The notes under the pieces are model-generated. The model searched no databases and was not told the DNA's origin. It saw only the letters and a list, made by a program, of their open reading frames with translations. Source: Thermoanaerobacterium thermosaccharolyticum DSM 571 (lineage in GTDB: Bacteria; Bacillota; Thermoanaerobacteria; Thermoanaerobacterales; Thermoanaerobacteraceae). Taken from it: a stretch of DNA of 64,000 nt. The stretch spans positions 186,001 through 250,000 of the forward strand of contig NC_014410.1 of assembly GCF_000145615.1 (NCBI RefSeq), written 5' to 3'. Position numbers and translations under genes: made by a program. Positions 51,056 to 62,748 of this stretch are shown here, piece by piece; position 1 is the stretch's first letter, and every line of letters starts with the position of its first letter.

Positions 51056-51135
51056 TGAATAAATATAAAAATCAAGTATTATTTATACATATTTCATATT
51101 ATTTTTTTAATGTTTAATGCATAAATATAAATCAA
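51056..51135 (+). promoter_or_regulatory. Two ARG-box-like sites in the argC leader
   Basis: TGAATAAATATAAAAATCAA (51056-51075) and TGCATAAATATAAATCAA (51118-51135) are near-identical direct repeats 62 bp apart. They resemble ArgR/AhrC half-sites (TGAATAAAAATTCA). The first lies just after the predicted transcription start. Two operators are usual for AhrC-controlled arg operons. No ArgR gene is in the window. Confidence 0.4.
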
Positions 51136-51170
51136 AATTAATATATATAAAATATTAGAGGTGGATCTCG

Positions 51171-52205
51171 ATGGTGAGGGTTGGCATATTAGGAGCTACA
51201 GGCTATACAGGTGTAGAACTCATTCGAATCTTATCAAATCACGAAGATGTACAGATAAAATATTTATCGTCTCAAAACTTCAATGGCAAAAAGATTGAAG
51301 ATGTGTATCATTCATTGAAGGGATTTTGTGACGCTGAACTTCATGAACTAAAAATTGACGACATTGTTGAAAATTGTGATGTGGTATTTGCAGCACTTCC
51401 GTCTGGATATGCAATGAATATAGCTGAAAAATTATGCAGTAGTGGAGTAAAACTCATTGATCTTGGTGCGGATTTTAGATTTGATGATTTTAATATGTAC
51501 AAGGAGTGGTATGGGTCAGATAAAAATGATTACGGCAGTGTAAGTAGAGTATATGGACTTCCGGAGATTCATAGACAGGAGATTAAAAAAGCGATGGTTG
51601 TAGGAAATCCGGGATGCTATCCTACATCTGTCATTCTGGGATTGGCACCTGCTTTAAAAAGCGGAATGATAGAAAGTCATATAATCGTTGATTCGAAATC
51701 TGGTATCTCTGGTGCAGGCCACAGCCCTAAACTAGGCAATATGTATGCAGAGTGCAATGAAAGTATAAAACCTTACAATGTAGCAAATCACAGACACATA
51801 CCTGAAATAGAACAAGAGCTTTCAAAGTTGAATTTTGAAGATACAAAAGTCGTTTTTACTCCCCATTTGACGCCTATGACCAGAGGAATATTAAGTACAA
51901 TGTACTGCAAATTGAAAAAAGATATTTCAATAGAGAATTTACATGATATATACAGTCAGTTCTATAAAGATGAATATTTTGTGAAAGTATTGAATATCGG
52001 CGAATACCCATCTACAAAAAGCGTATACAGTTCAAATTTCTGTCATATAGGACTTGAAATCGACAAGCGTTCTAACACATTGATAGTCATGTCTTCTATT
52101 GATAATTTGGTAAAAGGTGCATCTGGGCAGGCTGTTCAAAACATGAATATAATGTTTGGCATCGATGAGAATAAAGGGTTAAAAATGGTGCCAGTTTTCC
52201 CATAA
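51171..52205 (+). CDS. argC: N-acetyl-gamma-glutamyl-phosphate reductase
   Basis: Third step of arginine synthesis: NADPH-dependent reduction of acetylglutamyl phosphate to the semialdehyde. 344 residues with the Rossmann start [16 protein letters not shown], the active-site Cys in [10 protein letters not shown], and the conserved [10 protein letters not shown] and [10 protein letters not shown]. The ATG at 51171 follows GAGGTGG. It is the first gene of an eight-gene operon. Confidence 0.97.
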   Translation: MVRVGILGATGYTGVELIRILSNHEDVQIKYLSSQNFNGKKIEDVYHSLKGFCDAELHELKIDDIVENCDVVFAALPSGYAMNIAEKLCSSGVKLIDLGADFRFDDFNMYKEWYGSDKNDYGSVSRVYGLPEIHRQEIKKAMVVGNPGCYPTSVILGLAPALKSGMIESHIIVDSKSGISGAGHSPKLGNMYAECNESIKPYNVANHRHIPEIEQELSKLNFEDTKVVFTPHLTPMTRGILSTMYCKLKKDISIENLHDIYSQFYKDEYFVKVLNIGEYPSTKSVYSSNFCHIGLEIDKRSNTLIVMSSIDNLVKGASGQAVQNMNIMFGIDENKGLKMVPVFP

Positions 52206-52230
52206 AGATAAGCTTAAGGAGGATATGATA

Positions 52231-53451
52231 ATGGAGGATTTTGAGGTAATTGAAGGGAATATCACCTCTCCTAAGGGCTTTTTAGCTTCAGGTGTTTTTG
52301 CCGGCATAAAAAAATCTAAAAAAGATTTTGCTTTGATATATTCAGAAAAAAAAGCAAATGCAGCAGCGTTATTTACGACAAACAAAGTGAAAGCTGCACC
52401 TGTGTTATTAGACATGGAGAAAATAAAAAATGGTGAAGCGCAAGCAATAGTTGCAAATAGTGGCAATGCCAATGCTTGCACAGGTCAAAAAGGATATGAA
52501 GATGCCTGTTCTATGGCTTTTATGGCAGCAGAGAAACTTAACATAGATAAAGACGATGTGCTTGTCTGCTCAACAGGTGTTATTGGTGTGACGCTTCCTA
52601 TGGATAAAATTGCTAAAGGGATAGAGTTGGCAGTTCAAAACTTATCAAGAGATGGTGGAAAAGAAGCTGCAGAAGCTATCCTTACTACGGACACATTTAC
52701 GAAAGAAATTGCTGTAAAGTTCAATATAAAAGGTGTTGAAGTTAAGATAGGCGGAATTGCAAAAGGCTCTGGCATGATTTCTCCAAATATGGCTACTATG
52801 CTGTCTTTTATCACGACAGATGCTGATATATCAAAAAGCGCTTTAAATAAAGCTTTAAAGGATACTGTAAAGAGATCTTACAACATGATATCTGTCGATG
52901 GAGACATGAGCACAAATGATACTGTAATAATGCTGGCAAATGGTGTGGCAGGTAATCCTACAATAGATGAGGGGACAAAGGAGTACCAGGTTTTTTATAA
53001 CGCGCTTTTATATGTAAATAAGCATTTGGCGAAACAAATAGCAAAAGATGGTGAAGGTGCTACGAAATTCATGGAAGTCAATGTGGTTAATGCACCTACG
53101 GAAGATGATGCGATCTTGGCTTCCAAGTCTGTTGTTAATTCAAATTTGGTCAAGACGGCTATATTTGGTGAAGATGCCAATTGGGGAAGAATTATTGCGG
53201 CTGTAGGATATTCAGGAGCTAATTTTTCGCAAGATAGCGTTGATATATATTTGAAAAGCAACAAAGGACTCATAAAGGTTTGTGAAAATGGTGGCTATGT
53301 TCCCTTCAGTGAAGACAAAGCGAAAGAGATTTTAAGCGAAAAAGAAATCTCGATAGTAGTTGATTTCAATGCCGGAAAATATGAAGCTTTAGCGTGGGGC
53401 TGCGATTTTAGTTACGATTATGTAAAAATCAATGGGAGTTATCGAACATGA
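52231..53451 (+). CDS. argJ: Glutamate N-acetyltransferase / ornithine acetyltransferase
   Basis: Transfers acetyl from N-acetylornithine to glutamate, making the cyclic arginine pathway. A bifunctional form also uses acetyl-CoA. 406 residues. It self-cleaves between Ala188 and Thr189 in MATML, where Thr189 becomes the nucleophile. [18 protein letters not shown] and DANWGRI are also typical. ATG 52231 is 8 nt after AAGGAGG. ATG 52225 is too close. It overlaps argB by 4 nt (ATGA). Confidence 0.97.
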   Translation: MEDFEVIEGNITSPKGFLASGVFAGIKKSKKDFALIYSEKKANAAALFTTNKVKAAPVLLDMEKIKNGEAQAIVANSGNANACTGQKGYEDACSMAFMAAEKLNIDKDDVLVCSTGVIGVTLPMDKIAKGIELAVQNLSRDGGKEAAEAILTTDTFTKEIAVKFNIKGVEVKIGGIAKGSGMISPNMATMLSFITTDADISKSALNKALKDTVKRSYNMISVDGDMSTNDTVIMLANGVAGNPTIDEGTKEYQVFYNALLYVNKHLAKQIAKDGEGATKFMEVNVVNAPTEDDAILASKSVVNSNLVKTAIFGEDANWGRIIAAVGYSGANFSQDSVDIYLKSNKGLIKVCENGGYVPFSEDKAKEILSEKEISIVVDFNAGKYEALAWGCDFSYDYVKINGSYRT

Positions 53452-54347
53452 TTAAAAGGCAAAAATACGGCGATGAAATCGCAAAAGCTGAAATATTGAT
53501 AGAGGCCCTACCCTACATTAAAAAGTTTTCCGGTGCTACTGTTGTGATAAAGTATGGCGGCAATGCCATGATAGATTGCCAGATAAAGAAAATGGTTATG
53601 CAAGATATAGTATTGTTAAAGTATGTCGGCTTAAATCCTGTTATTGTCCATGGCGGCGGTCCTGACATAAACAAGATGCTTGAAAGCCTAAATATAGAAT
53701 CTAAATTTGTAAATGGTCTACGTGTTACAGATGAGAAGACCATGGAAGTAGTTGAGATGGTTCTTACAGGCAAGACAAACAAAGAGATAGTTTCAATGCT
53801 AAATGAGATAGGCGGCAAAGCCATAGGGATAAGCGGGAAGGATGGTAAGCTTCTTGTGGCCGAGAAAGATACTGCAAATGGTGATATAGGTTATGTGGGA
53901 AAGATTGAAGAAGTCAATATAGATGTAATAAAGATGATGCTTGATAAGGGGTTTATACCGGTTATAGCTCCATGTGCCGTCGGAAAAGATGGAAAGACGT
54001 ACAATGTAAATGCTGATACAGCAGCAGGTAAAATTGCTGAAGCATTAAAAGCAGAAAAGTTCATACTTTTAACAGATGTGGAAGGCATCTTGTCAGATGT
54101 AAATGATAAAAGCAGTGTAATATCTAGGATAGACTTGGATGCGGCTAAAGAACTTATGACGACAGGTAAGATTACAGGCGGAATGATACCTAAGCTAAAA
54201 TGTTGTATACAAGCTGTAGAGAATGGTGTTAAGAGAGCACATATTATTGATGGAAGATTGACACATTCGCTTCTCTTAGAGATATTTACTGATGAAGGAA
54301 TTGGCACAATGATTGGAAAGGAGTGTTTTGATGATGATAACCTCTGA
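53448..54347 (+). CDS. argB: Acetylglutamate kinase
   Basis: Phosphorylates N-acetylglutamate, usually the arginine-inhibited step of the cyclic pathway. 299 residues of the amino acid kinase fold: [10 protein letters not shown], the glycine-rich [34 protein letters not shown] (partial) and [10 protein letters not shown]. The N-terminal extension [15 protein letters not shown] is the helix that forms hexamers in arginine-sensitive enzymes. It overlaps argJ by 4 nt and argD by 17 nt. Confidence 0.97.
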   Translation: MIKRQKYGDEIAKAEILIEALPYIKKFSGATVVIKYGGNAMIDCQIKKMVMQDIVLLKYVGLNPVIVHGGGPDINKMLESLNIESKFVNGLRVTDEKTMEVVEMVLTGKTNKEIVSMLNEIGGKAIGISGKDGKLLVAEKDTANGDIGYVGKIEEVNIDVIKMMLDKGFIPVIAPCAVGKDGKTYNVNADTAAGKIAEALKAEKFILLTDVEGILSDVNDKSSVISRIDLDAAKELMTTGKITGGMIPKLKCCIQAVENGVKRAHIIDGRLTHSLLLEIFTDEGIGTMIGKECFDDDNL

Positions 54348-55518
54348 TGATAAGAAATATATCATGAATACTTATGGACGGTATCCCCTGACATTGGTAA
54401 AAGGTAACGGCACAAAAGTTTGGGACACAGATGGAAACATGTATCTTGATTTTGTAGCAGGCATTGCTGTAAATGCATTTGGTCACTGCTACCCACCAAT
54501 TGTAGATGCTATCAAAAATCAAGCAGAAACATTGATACACTGTTCAAATCTCTATTGGAATGAAAATCAGATTGAACTTGCCAAGATGATCGCGGAAAAC
54601 TCGTTTGGTGACAAAGTGTTTTTTGCCAACAGCGGGGCAGAAGCTAATGAAGGAGCAATTAAGCTAGCCAGAAAATATGCATCTATAAAATATGGCGATA
54701 AAAGGCATAAAATCATATCTGCAAAAAATTCATTTCATGGTAGGACTTTCGGTGCACTTACAGCAACAGGCCAGATGAAGTACCATGCAGGTTTTGGACC
54801 TTTGCTGGAAGGATTTAAATATGTAAAATATAACGAAATTGAAGATATTTATAGCGCTTTAGATGATGATGTATGTGCAATAATGATTGAAGTTATACAG
54901 GGAGAAGGCGGTATACACGAAGGTAGTTTAGAGTATTTAAAAGAGATTAGGAAAATTTGCGATGAAAATGACATACTTTTGATCATTGACGAGGTTCAAA
55001 CTGGTATTGGACGTACAGGTAAGCTTTTTGCATATGAACATTTCGGAATAACGCCGGACATTATGACGTTGGCAAAGGCACTGGGAGGTGGTATCCCAAT
55101 TGGTGCTATTGTTGCAAAAGAAAGCGTATCAGTGTTTAAACCAGGGGATCACGCATCAACATTTGGAGGAAATCCCCTTGCTTGTGCAGCTGGAATTGCA
55201 GTCATGAAAGAGGTTACAAAAGAAGGATTTCTTGATGATGTATCAAAAAAAGGAGAATATTTTAAGGAGAAGCTTAATGGATTAAAAGATAGATACAAAG
55301 TCATAAAAGATGTAAGAGGCAAGGGTTTGATGATAGGGTGCGAAGTGGATTTAGACGATGCAGGTGAGATAGTGTTAAATGCCTTGAAGAAGGGGCTTCT
55401 CATAAACTGTGTAAATCACAATGTTCTAAGATTTGTACCTCCACTTATCGTTACTACTGACGAACTTGATACTGCTACGATAATTCTTGACGATGTATTA
55501 CATGAAATGGGGTTTTAA
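54331..55518 (+). CDS. argD: Acetylornithine aminotransferase
   Basis: PLP enzyme that converts N-acetylglutamate semialdehyde to N-acetylornithine. 395 residues of class [51 protein letters not shown] (at the limit), and the PLP lysine in [13 protein letters not shown] 54331 lies 8 nt after AAAGGAG inside the end of argB. carA starts 1 nt after its stop. Confidence 0.96.
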   Translation: MMITSDDKKYIMNTYGRYPLTLVKGNGTKVWDTDGNMYLDFVAGIAVNAFGHCYPPIVDAIKNQAETLIHCSNLYWNENQIELAKMIAENSFGDKVFFANSGAEANEGAIKLARKYASIKYGDKRHKIISAKNSFHGRTFGALTATGQMKYHAGFGPLLEGFKYVKYNEIEDIYSALDDDVCAIMIEVIQGEGGIHEGSLEYLKEIRKICDENDILLIIDEVQTGIGRTGKLFAYEHFGITPDIMTLAKALGGGIPIGAIVAKESVSVFKPGDHASTFGGNPLACAAGIAVMKEVTKEGFLDDVSKKGEYFKEKLNGLKDRYKVIKDVRGKGLMIGCEVDLDDAGEIVLNALKKGLLINCVNHNVLRFVPPLIVTTDELDTATIILDDVLHEMGF

Positions 55519-55519
55519 G

Positions 55520-56590
55520 ATGAAAGGGTACTTGAAGCTTGAAGATGGCAGTGTTTTTGAAGGCAATATTATAAGTAAAAAATTTCAAGGTTTTGGAGAA
55601 GTGGTTTTTAATACAGGCATGACTGGATATCAGGAAATCATCACAGATCCGTCTTATGCTGGACAGATTGTCGTCATGACATATCCTTTAATTGGGAATT
55701 ACGGAATCAATAAGTACGACTTTCAATCAGAGAAGCCGCATATTAGAGGATATGTCATTAGGGAGTACTGTGATATTCCCAGCAATTTTCTCTCAGACTC
55801 TTCATTGCTTTACTACCTTGACAGCAATGAAATACCTATTTTAGCAGGCGTTGATACAAGGGAATTAACTAAAAAATTAAGATCAAATGGGACCATGAGA
55901 GGCATCATTACAAATGATGTCAACGCTTCTGTGCCAAACATTAGCGGCGATTTGCTTAAAGATGTGTCAACAAAAAAGGCTTACCATATACAGGGTGAAG
56001 GTCCGAAAATGGCTTTTATCGATCTTGGCACTAAAAAGAACATCTTAAAAATGTTAAATCAGGTTGGATTTGACATATATGTATTTCCATATGATGTAAG
56101 TTGCGAAGATGTAATGGCGATAGAGCCAGAAGCGATATTCTTTTCAAATGGGCCAGGTGACCCTAAGGATGCGGTTAATGCCATAGAACTTGCAAAGTAT
56201 TTTATCGGCAAAATACCTGTTTTAGGAATCTGCTTGGGACATCAGATAATCGCACTTGCAATGGGCTGCAATACAGTAAAAATGAAGTTTGGACATAGGG
56301 GGTCCAACCAGCCAGTGAAGGATTTGCTGACGGGCAAATCATATGTCACATCTCAAAATCACGGTTATGCTGTGGAAGAAAGCTCAATAAATCGCGAAAA
56401 TATAATAGTGACACATATAAACTTAAATGATGGCACAGTGGAAGGAATAAGGCATAAATATTTGCCGGTATTCTCTGTCCAATATCACCCGGAGGCAAGC
56501 CCCGGTCCTCATGATTCTATGTATCTATTTGATAAATTTATGGATATTACATGTGTTTATAGAAGGAGGTCTTATCTTGCCGAAATATGA
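55520..56590 (+). CDS. carA: Carbamoyl-phosphate synthase small subunit
   Basis: Glutaminase subunit that supplies ammonia to CarB. 356 residues: a CPSase small-chain domain (about 1-165: LEDGSVFEG, GMTGYQEIITDPSYAGQ, GVDTRELTK) and a class I glutamine amidotransferase domain with Cys in GICLGHQ and His-Glu in QYHPEASPGP. ATG 55520 starts 1 nt after argD. Its location inside the arg operon argues for arginine regulation. The 3' end overlaps carB by 14 nt. Confidence 0.96.
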   Translation: MKGYLKLEDGSVFEGNIISKKFQGFGEVVFNTGMTGYQEIITDPSYAGQIVVMTYPLIGNYGINKYDFQSEKPHIRGYVIREYCDIPSNFLSDSSLLYYLDSNEIPILAGVDTRELTKKLRSNGTMRGIITNDVNASVPNISGDLLKDVSTKKAYHIQGEGPKMAFIDLGTKKNILKMLNQVGFDIYVFPYDVSCEDVMAIEPEAIFFSNGPGDPKDAVNAIELAKYFIGKIPVLGICLGHQIIALAMGCNTVKMKFGHRGSNQPVKDLLTGKSYVTSQNHGYAVEESSINRENIIVTHINLNDGTVEGIRHKYLPVFSVQYHPEASPGPHDSMYLFDKFMDITCVYRRRSYLAEI

Positions 56591-59500
56591 AGGAGTGAAT
56601 AAAGTGCTTGTTATAGGCTCCGGGCCTATCGTAATAGGTCAAGCTGCAGAGTTTGACTATTCCGGCACACAAGCATGTAAATCACTAAAAGAAGAAGGAT
56701 TAAAAGTTATCTTGGTGAATAACAATCCTGCTACAATAATGACAGACACAGAGATTGCAGATATTGTCTATATGGAAAATCCAGAAGTAGATGTATTAGA
56801 AGCCATAATAGATAAAGAAAGACCTGATGGTATTCTAGGAACAATTGGAGGCCAGACAGGTTTAAATGTTGTTGTAAAGCTAAAGGAGAGTGGAATAATT
56901 GATAAGTACGGTATCAAAGTTTTAGGTACTTCTATTGATTCTATAAAAACTGCAGAAGACAGGGAATTGTTTAAGAAAAAGATGGAAGAGATAGGTGAGC
57001 CGATAGCGGAAAGTACAACAGTCAACAATGTGGAAGATGCAGTTAAATTTGCAGAAAAATGTGGATATCCCCTCATAGTTAGACCTGCTTTTACATTGGG
57101 AGGTACTGGCGGCGGCATAGTCAATAATGAAGAAGAGCTAAGAGTTGTTACAGACATGGGCTTAAAGAAAAGTATGGCCCATGAGGTCTTGATTGAAAAG
57201 TCATTATATGGATACAAAGAAATTGAATATGAAGTCATGAGGGACTCCAACGATAACTGTATAACAATATGCAATATGGAAAATTTTGACCCTGTAGGTG
57301 TGCATACAGGAGATAGTATCGTTGTTGCACCATCACAGACACTTACAGATTATGAATACCAGATGCTAAGGACAGCCAGTTTAAAAATAATAAAGGCATT
57401 GAAAATTGAAGGTGGATGTAATATTCAATTTGCATTAGACCCCAACAGCCATCAGTACTACGTCATAGAAGTAAATCCAAGGGTCAGCCGTTCAAGTGCG
57501 TTGGCGTCAAAAGCTACAGGTTATCCTATAGCAAAAATAGCGGCGAAGATTGCAATAGGTTTTACACTTGATGAGATAAAGAATCCTGTCACAGGGAAGA
57601 CCACAGCTTTTTTTGAGCCATCCCTCGATTACGTCGTCACAAAAATACCAAGATGGCCTTTTGATAAATTTTATGAGACTGACAGGAAGATCGGCACACA
57701 GATGAAGGCTACTGGCGAGACGATGGCTATTGACAGGTGCTTTGAAGCGTCACTTTTAAAAGCTGTAAGGTCTTTGGAAATAAAAGCGTACGGTCTTATA
57801 AACGATAGTATAAAAAAGTTAAGCGATGAAGAAATAATCGATAATATAAAAAGGCCAAATGATATGAGGCTATTTTATATAGCTGAAGCACTGCGACGCG
57901 GTGTCACTGTAAATTATATAAATGAAATATCAAAGATAGATAAGTGGTTTATAAATAAGCTCTTAAATATAATCAACATGGAAAAAGAGATATTTATTAA
58001 CGACTTGACGCACGATCTATTGAAAAGAGCTAAGAGAATGGGCTTTTCAGATAGGGAAATTGCAAAGATAAAAGGATTAGATGAGAAAGATGTAAGGGAA
58101 TTAAGGAAAAGCTACGGAATAGTCCCGGCATATAAGATGGTGGACACATGCGCAGCAGAATTTGAATCAGTTACACAGTATATATATTCAACTTACGGTG
58201 AATATGATGAAGTTCCAATACACCATGATATTAAGAAAGTCATAGTTTTAGGCTCAGGTCCTATAAGGATCGGACAGGGTGTTGAATTTGATTACTGTTC
58301 TGTTAAAGCTCTCTGGGCACTTAGAAGCAAAGGAGTCAAATCAATTATAATAAATAATAATCCCGAAACGGTCAGCACGGATTTTGATACTGGCGACAGA
58401 CTGTACTTTGAACCATTAACGCTTGAGGATGTATTAAACATCGTTGAAAAAGAGAAGCCTCTTGGCGTGATGGTAATGTTTGGAGGCCAGACAGCCATAA
58501 ACCTTGCACAAGGCTTGTATAGTAGCGGCGTTAACATTTTAGGCACATCTTTTGAAAGCATTGACACCAGTGAAGATAGAGAAAAGTTTTCAAAGCTCCT
58601 TAAAAAATTAAATATAAATCAGCCAAAAGGTGGCTATGCGCTATCAGTTGGTGATGCAAAAGATGTGGCATTGACGCTGGGATTTCCACTTCTTGTAAGG
58701 CCATCATACGTTATTGGCGGCCAATCAATGGAAAAAGTAAATACGCTTCAGGAAATCATAGATTATGTATCAAATGCGATAAAAGTGTCTCCAGGAAAGC
58801 CTATTCTTATTGATAAATACGTCGAAGGAAGAGAAGTTGAAGTAGATGCAGTGTCAGATGGAGTCGATGTTTTAATACCTGGAATAATGGAACACATTGA
58901 AAGAGCAGGAGTTCACTCTGGCGATAGTTTTTCAATGTATCCTGCAAGAAACTTATCTGAACATGAAATATTTACGATTATAGATTATACAAAGAAGATA
59001 TCAAATGTCTTAAATGTAAAAGGGCTTATCAATATACAATTCGTTGTGAAAGATGGCGTTGTGTACGTCTTAGAAGTAAACCCAAGAGCATCCAGGACCG
59101 TACCAGTTATGAGCAAAGCGACAGGAGTGCCTATGATAGATATAGCTGTTAAAATCGCCTTAGGTGAGACACTTAAAAGTCTCGGATATGATGAAGTGCT
59201 ATGTGCAAAGACCACACATACAATCGTCAAAGCACCGGTTTTTTCTACAGAAAAACTTACTAATGTTGAAGTGATGTTAGGACCGGAGATGAAGTCAACT
59301 GGTGAGATAATGGGCATAGATTTAAGCTATGAAGGTGCTCTTTATAAGGCTATGGTAGGAGCAAATTTAAATATACCGGCAAGTGGTCGAATACTAATAT
59401 CTATATCGAACAAAAATGTGGCCGAATCAATGGCTACGGTAAAGAAATATTACGATGCTGGTTATGAGATATTTGGCACATCAGGTACTGCAAGGCATTT

Positions 59501-59798
59501 CAATTCTATGGGCATTAATGTGAAACATGTCAATATAAAGGATGCTATACGATTATTAAAAGAAGGATATTTTTCATTTGTTATTAATATACCTACTCAC
59601 GGCAAAGATGTAGACAATGATGGATTTGTATTGAGGCGTACTGCTTGTGAATACAGAATTCCACTGTTTACATCCATTGATACGGCAAAGGCGGCGCTTC
59701 AGGCGGTACAGAAAGTGAAGCTAAACGGTCTTAATTATCTTTCGCTTAATGAATATCACCAGTTACAGTCTAAAAATTTAAAAAAATCAGTCCTATAA
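56577..59798 (+). CDS. carB: Carbamoyl-phosphate synthase large subunit
   Basis: Makes carbamoyl phosphate from bicarbonate, ammonia and two ATP. 1073 residues, the same as E. coli CarB. It shows the internal duplication: IGSGPIVIGQAAEFDYSG and later LGSGPIRIGQGVEFDYCS, and two ATP-grasp sets ending in VIEVNPRVSRSSALASKATG and VLEVNPRASRTVPVMSKATG. The C-terminal allosteric MGS-like domain follows (FGTSGTARHFNSMG). The TTG start at 56577 is 7 nt after AAGGAGG. It is followed at 33 nt by argG. argF is not adjacent, unlike Bacillus. Confidence 0.97.
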   Translation: MPKYEGVNKVLVIGSGPIVIGQAAEFDYSGTQACKSLKEEGLKVILVNNNPATIMTDTEIADIVYMENPEVDVLEAIIDKERPDGILGTIGGQTGLNVVVKLKESGIIDKYGIKVLGTSIDSIKTAEDRELFKKKMEEIGEPIAESTTVNNVEDAVKFAEKCGYPLIVRPAFTLGGTGGGIVNNEEELRVVTDMGLKKSMAHEVLIEKSLYGYKEIEYEVMRDSNDNCITICNMENFDPVGVHTGDSIVVAPSQTLTDYEYQMLRTASLKIIKALKIEGGCNIQFALDPNSHQYYVIEVNPRVSRSSALASKATGYPIAKIAAKIAIGFTLDEIKNPVTGKTTAFFEPSLDYVVTKIPRWPFDKFYETDRKIGTQMKATGETMAIDRCFEASLLKAVRSLEIKAYGLINDSIKKLSDEEIIDNIKRPNDMRLFYIAEALRRGVTVNYINEISKIDKWFINKLLNIINMEKEIFINDLTHDLLKRAKRMGFSDREIAKIKGLDEKDVRELRKSYGIVPAYKMVDTCAAEFESVTQYIYSTYGEYDEVPIHHDIKKVIVLGSGPIRIGQGVEFDYCSVKALWALRSKGVKSIIINNNPETVSTDFDTGDRLYFEPLTLEDVLNIVEKEKPLGVMVMFGGQTAINLAQGLYSSGVNILGTSFESIDTSEDREKFSKLLKKLNINQPKGGYALSVGDAKDVALTLGFPLLVRPSYVIGGQSMEKVNTLQEIIDYVSNAIKVSPGKPILIDKYVEGREVEVDAVSDGVDVLIPGIMEHIERAGVHSGDSFSMYPARNLSEHEIFTIIDYTKKISNVLNVKGLINIQFVVKDGVVYVLEVNPRASRTVPVMSKATGVPMIDIAVKIALGETLKSLGYDEVLCAKTTHTIVKAPVFSTEKLTNVEVMLGPEMKSTGEIMGIDLSYEGALYKAMVGANLNIPASGRILISISNKNVAESMATVKKYYDAGYEIFGTSGTARHFNSMGINVKHVNIKDAIRLLKEGYFSFVINIPTHGKDVDNDGFVLRRTACEYRIPLFTSIDTAKAALQAVQKVKLNGLNYLSLNEYHQLQSKNLKKSVL

Positions 59799-59831
59799 AA
59801 TATTAATTATTTATGAAGGGGAGATTATATT

Positions 59832-61070
59832 ATGTTAAAAGGAGAAAAAGTAGTATTAGCATATTCAGGAGGTCTTGATACATCTGTTATTATACCTTGG
59901 CTTAAGGAAAACTACGAATGTGATATAATAGCAGCTTGCATAGATGTAGGTCAGGGAAGTGAACTTAATAGCATAAAAGAGAAAGCTTTATTAAGCGGTG
60001 CCAGCAAAATATATGTTGAAGATGTTAAGGATGAGTTTGTGGAAAACTATATTTTCCCTACATTAAAAGCTGGTGCTGTATATGAAGGCAAGTACCTTTT
60101 AGGTACGTCATTTGCAAGGCCTCTTATTGCCAAAAAACTTGTAGAGATAGCACATAAAGAAGGAGCGAAGGCTATTGCTCATGGCGCTACAGGAAAAGGC
60201 AATGATCAAGTGAGATTTGAAGTGTCCATACGAGCGCTGGATCCATCCATTAAGATAATAGCGCCTTGGAGGATATGGGAATTCAAATCAAGAGAGCAAG
60301 AGATAGACTATGCAAAAAAGAAAGGCATACCTGTACCGGTAACAAAAGAAAAGATATACAGCGTCGACAATAATATATGGCACATAAGCCACGAAGGCGG
60401 TGATCTGGAGGATCCGTGGAATGAGCCTAAAAGCAGCTTATATGACATTATAGTACCACCAGAAAAAGCACCAGATGAGCCGGAGTACGTTGTCTTAGAA
60501 TTTGAGAAGGGACTGCCTGTAAAAGTAAATGGAAAATCCTACAGCAATCCAGCAAAGATGATAGAAGAGCTTAATTTGATTGCCGGAAGAAATGGAATAG
60601 GGATAGCTGATATTGTAGAAAATAGACTTATAGGTATGAAATCCCGTGGTGTTTACGAAACACCTGCAGGTACAGTTCTTTATGCAGCCCACAAAGAATT
60701 GGAGTATTTGGTGCTGGATAAGGAAACCATAAGGTTTAAAGATATAGTAGCTCAGAAATATGCTGATCTTGTGTACAATGGATTGTGGTTTTCGCCACTT
60801 AGAGAATCCCTTGATGCATTTGTCGATGTGACACAGCAAAATGTCACTGGAACAGTTAGACTGAAACTTTATAAAGGCAGTATAATAAATGCGGGTTCAA
60901 AATCGCCTTATTCTCTTTACAATGAAGAATTTGTCACATTTGGGGAAGACGAAGTGTATAACCAGAAAGATGCAGAAGGATTTATAAACTTATTTGGGTT
61001 GCCACTTAAGATAAAAGCATTGATGGAGATGAACAGAAAGGAAGATTTCAATGAAGCTGTGGGGCGGTAG
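59832..61070 (+). CDS. argG: Argininosuccinate synthase
   Basis: Condenses citrulline and aspartate with ATP. 412 residues: the PP-loop-like [43 protein letters not shown], and [14 protein letters not shown]. The ATG at 59832 follows AGGGGAG. The gene overlaps argH by 20 nt, so the two are coupled. Confidence 0.97.
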   Translation: MLKGEKVVLAYSGGLDTSVIIPWLKENYECDIIAACIDVGQGSELNSIKEKALLSGASKIYVEDVKDEFVENYIFPTLKAGAVYEGKYLLGTSFARPLIAKKLVEIAHKEGAKAIAHGATGKGNDQVRFEVSIRALDPSIKIIAPWRIWEFKSREQEIDYAKKKGIPVPVTKEKIYSVDNNIWHISHEGGDLEDPWNEPKSSLYDIIVPPEKAPDEPEYVVLEFEKGLPVKVNGKSYSNPAKMIEELNLIAGRNGIGIADIVENRLIGMKSRGVYETPAGTVLYAAHKELEYLVLDKETIRFKDIVAQKYADLVYNGLWFSPLRESLDAFVDVTQQNVTGTVRLKLYKGSIINAGSKSPYSLYNEEFVTFGEDEVYNQKDAEGFINLFGLPLKIKALMEMNRKEDFNEAVGR

Positions 61071-62385
61071 GTTTAAAGGTAGCGTTGACAAGCTTATGGA
61101 GGAGTTTAATTCCTCCATTTCTTTTGATATACGTCTTTTCAAATACGATGTTGAAGGGTCTATTGTACATGCAAAGGGTTTAAACAAGGCTGGTGTATTA
61201 AGCGATGATGAAACAAATCTCATTATAGACGGCTTAAACGAAATACTTAAGGAAACTGATATAAATCATATACCAGATGATGAAGATGTGCACACATACG
61301 TTGAGAGGCTTTTAACAGAGAAAATTGGAGATGCTGGGCGAAAACTCCATACCGGAAGGAGCCGCAATGATCAAGTGGCTACCGATGTAAGGTTATACTT
61401 AAAAGATGCTATAAAAGATATCGGAAGTGATATAAAACTTCTTATAGAGACGCTTCAAAGTATAGCCGATGAGCATAACAATACAATTATGCCCGGCTAC
61501 ACGCATTTGCAGAGGGCGCAGCCTGTCACTTTTGGACACCACATGCGGGCATACGTGGAGATGTTTAAAAGGGATTTATCAAGGCTTAATGACATGGTAA
61601 AAAGAGTAAATATAATGCCATTAGGCTCCGGTGCACTTGCAGGTACTTCGTACAATATAGACAGAAGGTATGTAGCAGAGCTTTTAGGATTTGATGATGT
61701 AACATTAAATAGTTTAGATGCTGTTGGCGATAGAGATTTTGTCATAGAATTTCTAAGCTTTTCGTCAATTTTAATGATGCACCTAAGTCGCTTCTGTGAG
61801 GAAATTGTACTATGGTCCAGCAGAGAATTTGACTTTATAGAGCTTGACGATAAATATTCGACAGGAAGCAGCATGATGCCTCAGAAGAAAAACCCTGATG
61901 CTGCAGAACTGATTCGCGGGAAGACAGGAAGGGTGTATGGAAATTTAATAACTTTGCTTACAGTTATGAAGGGACTTCCTCTTGCTTACAACAAGGATAT
62001 GCAGGAAGATAAAGAAGCACTTTTTGACACTGTTGATACGTTAAAAATCTGCATTGAAGTATTTACAGGCATGATAAAGACAATCCACGTGAAGAAAAGT
62101 AACATGGAAACAGCGGCTAAATACGGCTATATGAATGCTACAGATTTTGCGGATTATCTCGTATCTAAGGGGATTCCATTTAGAAAAGCACATGAGATAA
62201 CCGGTAAAGTTGTGCTGTATGCAATTGATAAAAATTGCGCAATTGAAGACTTATCAATTAAAGATTTAAAATCGTTTTGCGATTCTATAGATGTAGATGT
62301 TTATGAAGCCATTGATTTAAAAAACAGTATAAGAAATAAAAAAACTATAGGTTCTCCAACTCTGGATGAAAAAGAATTCAGATAA
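61051..62385 (+). CDS. argH: Argininosuccinate lyase
   Basis: Releases arginine and fumarate from argininosuccinate. 444 residues of the fumarase/aspartase superfamily: [19 protein letters not shown] (N-terminal signature), [36 protein letters not shown] and [16 protein letters not shown] with the catalytic serine loop. The ATG at 61051 lies within argG. It is the last gene of the operon, followed by a 17-bp hairpin terminator. Confidence 0.97.
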   Translation: MKLWGGRFKGSVDKLMEEFNSSISFDIRLFKYDVEGSIVHAKGLNKAGVLSDDETNLIIDGLNEILKETDINHIPDDEDVHTYVERLLTEKIGDAGRKLHTGRSRNDQVATDVRLYLKDAIKDIGSDIKLLIETLQSIADEHNNTIMPGYTHLQRAQPVTFGHHMRAYVEMFKRDLSRLNDMVKRVNIMPLGSGALAGTSYNIDRRYVAELLGFDDVTLNSLDAVGDRDFVIEFLSFSSILMMHLSRFCEEIVLWSSREFDFIELDDKYSTGSSMMPQKKNPDAAELIRGKTGRVYGNLITLLTVMKGLPLAYNKDMQEDKEALFDTVDTLKICIEVFTGMIKTIHVKKSNMETAAKYGYMNATDFADYLVSKGIPFRKAHEITGKVVLYAIDKNCAIEDLSIKDLKSFCDSIDVDVYEAIDLKNSIRNKKTIGSPTLDEKEFR

Positions 62386-62395
62386 AAAAGACGTA

Positions 62396-62433
62396 TAGCA
62401 AAAGAGATAGGATATTTCCTATCTCTTTTGCTA
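62396..62433. terminator. Bidirectional terminator after argH
   Basis: TAGCAAAAGAGATAGGA (62396-62412) and its perfect complement (62417-62433) pair over 17 bp around TATT. The right arm runs into the stop codon of the convergent ArsR gene. Confidence 0.85.
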
Positions 62434-62748
62434 ATCATTTAATAAAAGCTTGACTATTTTTACGATGTCATTGTCTACAACTCGATAGCATATTTCAAGT
62501 CCATTTCTGGTGCCTTCAATTATACCGGCAGATTTCAATTTTGAAATGTGCTGAGACACTGTTGACTGAGGTAGATTTAAACATTCTTGTATCGTTGTAA
62601 CATTGCATTCCCCATCTATAAGGCCTTTTACGATGCATAGTCTGTATGGATGTGCGATTGCTTTTAATTTGTCTGCTATTTTTTCGTATTTCTTAAAATT
62701 TTTCTCAACATCTATCTTATGATTTTCCAGTGAAGATCCCTCCATCAT
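62431..62748 (-). CDS. ArsR-family transcriptional regulator
   Basis: 105 residues with a winged helix (about 25-100): LKAIAHPYRLCIVKGL, LNLPQSTVSQHISKLKSAGI and GLEICYRV. Cys is present in the recognition-distal CIVKG and in DGECN, so a thiol or sulfane-sulfur sensing role is possible but unproven. The ATG at 62748 has no binding site. GGAGGG is downstream at 62744-62739, so the true start may be the rare CTG near 62733 (LENHKID). It follows the fusion gene with a 3-nt gap, so the two form one operon and it may repress it. Confidence 0.85.
   Translation of the reverse strand: MMEGSSLENHKIDVEKNFKKYEKIADKLKAIAHPYRLCIVKGLIDGECNVTTIQECLNLPQSTVSQHISKLKSAGIIEGTRNGLEICYRVVDNDIVKIVKLLLND

Noticed and set aside
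56768-57274. Minus-strand frame of 168 codons
   Set aside because: Shadow of carB, whose ATP-grasp motifs run across the same bases.
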